Positions 62,256-64,000 of a stretch of DNA of 64,000 nt are shown one piece after another. The notes below the pieces were generated by a model that did not search any database, was not told the DNA's origin, and saw nothing but the letters and a program-made list of their open reading frames with translations. Source of the stretch: Phytobacter ursingii (GTDB taxonomy: Bacteria > Pseudomonadota > Gammaproteobacteria > Enterobacterales > Enterobacteriaceae); assembly GCA_901456055.1 (NCBI GenBank), contig CABDWT010000003.1:379352-443351 (forward strand), in the 5' to 3' direction. Within the stretch, counting starts at the first letter, position 1, and each line of letters opens with the position of its first letter. The translations under genes were made by a program, and so were the position numbers.

Positions 62256-63176
62256 ATGGATATCGCAGTCATCGGCTCCAACATGGTGGATCTCATCACC
62301 TATACCAACCAGATGCCGAAAGAGGGAGAAACCCTGGAAGCCCCTGCCTTTAAAATCGGCTGCGGTGGTAAAGGGGCCAATCAGGCGGTGGCCGCCGCTA
62401 AAATGAATTCGAAAGTGATGATGTTGACCAAGGTGGGTGACGATATCTTTGCGGACAACACCATTCGTAACCTGGAGTCCTGGGGCATTAACACCACCTA
62501 TGTCGAGAAAGTTCCCTGTACCAGTAGCGGCGTTGCGCCGATTTTTGTGAACCCCAACTCCAGCAACAGTATTCTAATTATTAAAGGTGCTAATAAATTT
62601 CTCTCACCGGAAGATATTGATCGCGCCGCGGAAGATTTGAAAAAGTGTCAATTAATTGTCCTGCAACTGGAAGTGCAATTAGAGACGGTCTATCACGCCA
62701 TTGAATTTGGTAAAAAACACGGCATCAAAGTGTTATTAAACCCGGCACCGGCACTGCGTGAGCTGGATATGACCTACGCCTGTAAATGCGATTTCTTTAT
62801 TCCAAATGAGACCGAACTTGAAATTCTGACCGGTATGCCGGTGGATACCTACGATAATATTCGTACGGCGGCACGAAGCCTGATTGATAATGGACTGAAC
62901 AATATCATCGTGACCATGGGTGAAAAGGGCGCATTATGGATGACCCGCGAACGCGAAGTTCACGTTCCGGCGCACAAGGTCAACGCCATTGATACCAGCG
63001 GTGCAGGCGATGCCTTTATCGGCTGTTTCGCCCACTACTATGTCCAGGGCGGCGATGTCGAAGCGGCCATGAAAAAAGCCGCGCTGTTCGCTGCCTTTAG
63101 CGTGACCGGCAAAGGCACACAATCGTCTTACCCCAGCATTGAACAATTTAATGAGTACCTGGCTTTACATGAATAA
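62256..63176 (+). CDS. deoK: Deoxyribokinase DeoK (ribokinase family)
   Basis: DeoK phosphorylates deoxyribose to deoxyribose-5-phosphate, which deoC then cleaves. It has 306 residues from MDIAVIGSNMVDLITYTNQM, as in Salmonella DeoK; a TTG-type start 21 bases upstream is ignored. The PfkB signature GCGGKGANQAVAAAKMNSKV is near residue 37 and the catalytic DTSGAGDAFIGCFAH near 248. The start is preceded by GAGAGG. deoP follows after 90 bases. Confidence 0.93.
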   Translation: MDIAVIGSNMVDLITYTNQMPKEGETLEAPAFKIGCGGKGANQAVAAAKMNSKVMMLTKVGDDIFADNTIRNLESWGINTTYVEKVPCTSSGVAPIFVNPNSSNSILIIKGANKFLSPEDIDRAAEDLKKCQLIVLQLEVQLETVYHAIEFGKKHGIKVLLNPAPALRELDMTYACKCDFFIPNETELEILTGMPVDTYDNIRTAARSLIDNGLNNIIVTMGEKGALWMTREREVHVPAHKVNAIDTSGAGDAFIGCFAHYYVQGGDVEAAMKKAALFAAFSVTGKGTQSSYPSIEQFNEYLALHE

Positions 63177-63266
63177 TAACCGCTGAGTTTATTTCGTAGC
63201 AGGCATATCACTGCCTGCTACCAGAAATAAAACAGTGATAAACCCTGCACATTGAAAGGTAGCACT

Positions 63267-64000
63267 ATGAACGAAAAAAATATCGTTCAGATGCCCGATG
63301 GGTATCTGAATAAAACACCTTTGTTCCAGTTTATTTTGTTATCCTGTTTATTTCCGTTATGGGGATGCGCCGCTGCGTTAAATGATATTCTCATTACGCA
63401 ATTTAAAAGCGTATTCTCATTGAGTAATTTTGCCTCTGCATTAGTGCAGAGCGCATTTTATGGCGGTTATTTCTTAATTGCCATTCCTGCTTCTCTGGTT
63501 ATTAAAAAGAGCAGTTATAAAATTGCCATATTAATTGGGCTGACGCTTTATATCGTCGGCTGTTCACTGTTCTTCCCGGCTTCGCATATGGCGACCTATA
63601 CCATGTTCCTGGCGGCAATCTTTGCGATTGCGATTGGGCTGAGTTTTCTTGAAACCGCAGCCAATACCTACAGCTCGATGCTGGGGCCAAAATCACATGC
63701 GACTCTGCGCCTGAACATCAGCCAGACCTTCTACCCGATTGGCGCGGCGGCAGGCATTTTGCTCGGTAAGTATCTGGTCTTCTCCGAAGGCGAGAGTCTG
63801 CAAAAACAGATGACGGGGATGACGCCTGAGCAGATCCACAACTTTAAAGTGCTGATGCTCGAAAACACCCTTGAGCCGTATAAGTACATGATTATGGTGC
63901 TGGTGGTTGTCATGGCGCTGTTTATGTTCACCCGCTTCCCCAAATGCAAAGTGGCGCAAACGGAAACCCATAAACGGCCGACCGCCATGGAGACACTGCG
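63267..64000 (+). CDS. deoP: Deoxyribose permease DeoP (MFS, FucP type; runs off the window)
   Basis: This is a sugar/proton symporter of the fucose permease subfamily, placed third in the deoxyribose locus as in Salmonella. The frame is open from ATG 63267 (preceded by GAAAGG) to the window end, 244 codons. The N-terminal half shows about six membrane segments and family motifs QSAFYGGYFLIAIPASLVIK near residue 70, ETAANTYSSMLG near 131 and LNISQTFYPIGAAAGILLGK near 151. The C-terminal half is outside. Confidence 0.88.
   Translation, partial: MNEKNIVQMPDGYLNKTPLFQFILLSCLFPLWGCAAALNDILITQFKSVFSLSNFASALVQSAFYGGYFLIAIPASLVIKKSSYKIAILIGLTLYIVGCSLFFPASHMATYTMFLAAIFAIAIGLSFLETAANTYSSMLGPKSHATLRLNISQTFYPIGAAAGILLGKYLVFSEGESLQKQMTGMTPEQIHNFKVLMLENTLEPYKYMIMVLVVVMALFMFTRFPKCKVAQTETHKRPTAMETL

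Overview
The window is a stretch of enterobacterial chromosome. Gene content and order follow the E. coli/Salmonella atp-dnaA-ilvBN region. The nearest fit is a Citrobacter/Salmonella-type genome: the deoxyribose genes deoQ-deoK-deoP sit next to ilvBN as in Salmonella, no tnaAB lies beside mnmE, five ERIC repeats are present, and intact dgo, dsd and alpha-glucoside loci are present. No rRNA, tRNA, CRISPR array, prophage or complete insertion sequence was found. Species is inferred from synteny and remembered protein sequences, not from a search.

Left part (1-25.2 kb). The end of the ATP synthase operon (atpA partial, G, D, C) is followed by glmU-glmS. A small unrecognised membrane protein gene sits just past the Tn7 attachment site, followed by the phosphate regulon operon pstSCAB-phoU. 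ERIC repeats lie inside that operon, between pstS and pstC and between pstB and phoU. Next come two RAT/terminator modules of the bgl type without bglG, bglF or bglB, then the porin gene bglH and the esterase gene yieL. After these lie yieH, adeP, chrR, yieE, a 2H-phosphoesterase-like gene translationally coupled to mnmE, then yidC, yidD, rnpA and rpmH on the minus strand.

Middle part (25.2-42.9 kb). The replication cluster dnaA-dnaN-recF-gyrB is present, with a roughly 150 bp palindromic insert between dnaN and recF. A divergent LysR/MDR-oxidoreductase pair occupies the place where E. coli has yidB. Then follow yidA, cbrA, the D-galactonate operon dgoRKADT with three operator-like repeats and another ERIC, yidR and yidQ.

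Right part (42.9-64 kb). The small heat-shock genes ibpA and ibpB are preceded by a heat-shock promoter. Next is the transporter gene yidE, whose last codons are interrupted by a 424 bp MITE-like element. The alpha-glucoside PTS locus (yidP, aglA, aglB), yidH-yidG, and the D-serine genes dsdA-dsdX/dsdC follow. A secreted GH5-like hydrolase gene overlaps emrD tail to tail. Then come an EamA transporter, the SOS toxin locus tisB/istR with a LexA box, the ivbL-ilvB-ilvN operon with its attenuator, and deoQ/deoK/deoP, which runs off the end.

The most interesting items are the MITE-like element that rewrote the end of yidE, the 2H-like gene coupled to mnmE, the orphan pair of bgl antiterminator targets, and the dnaN-recF insert.
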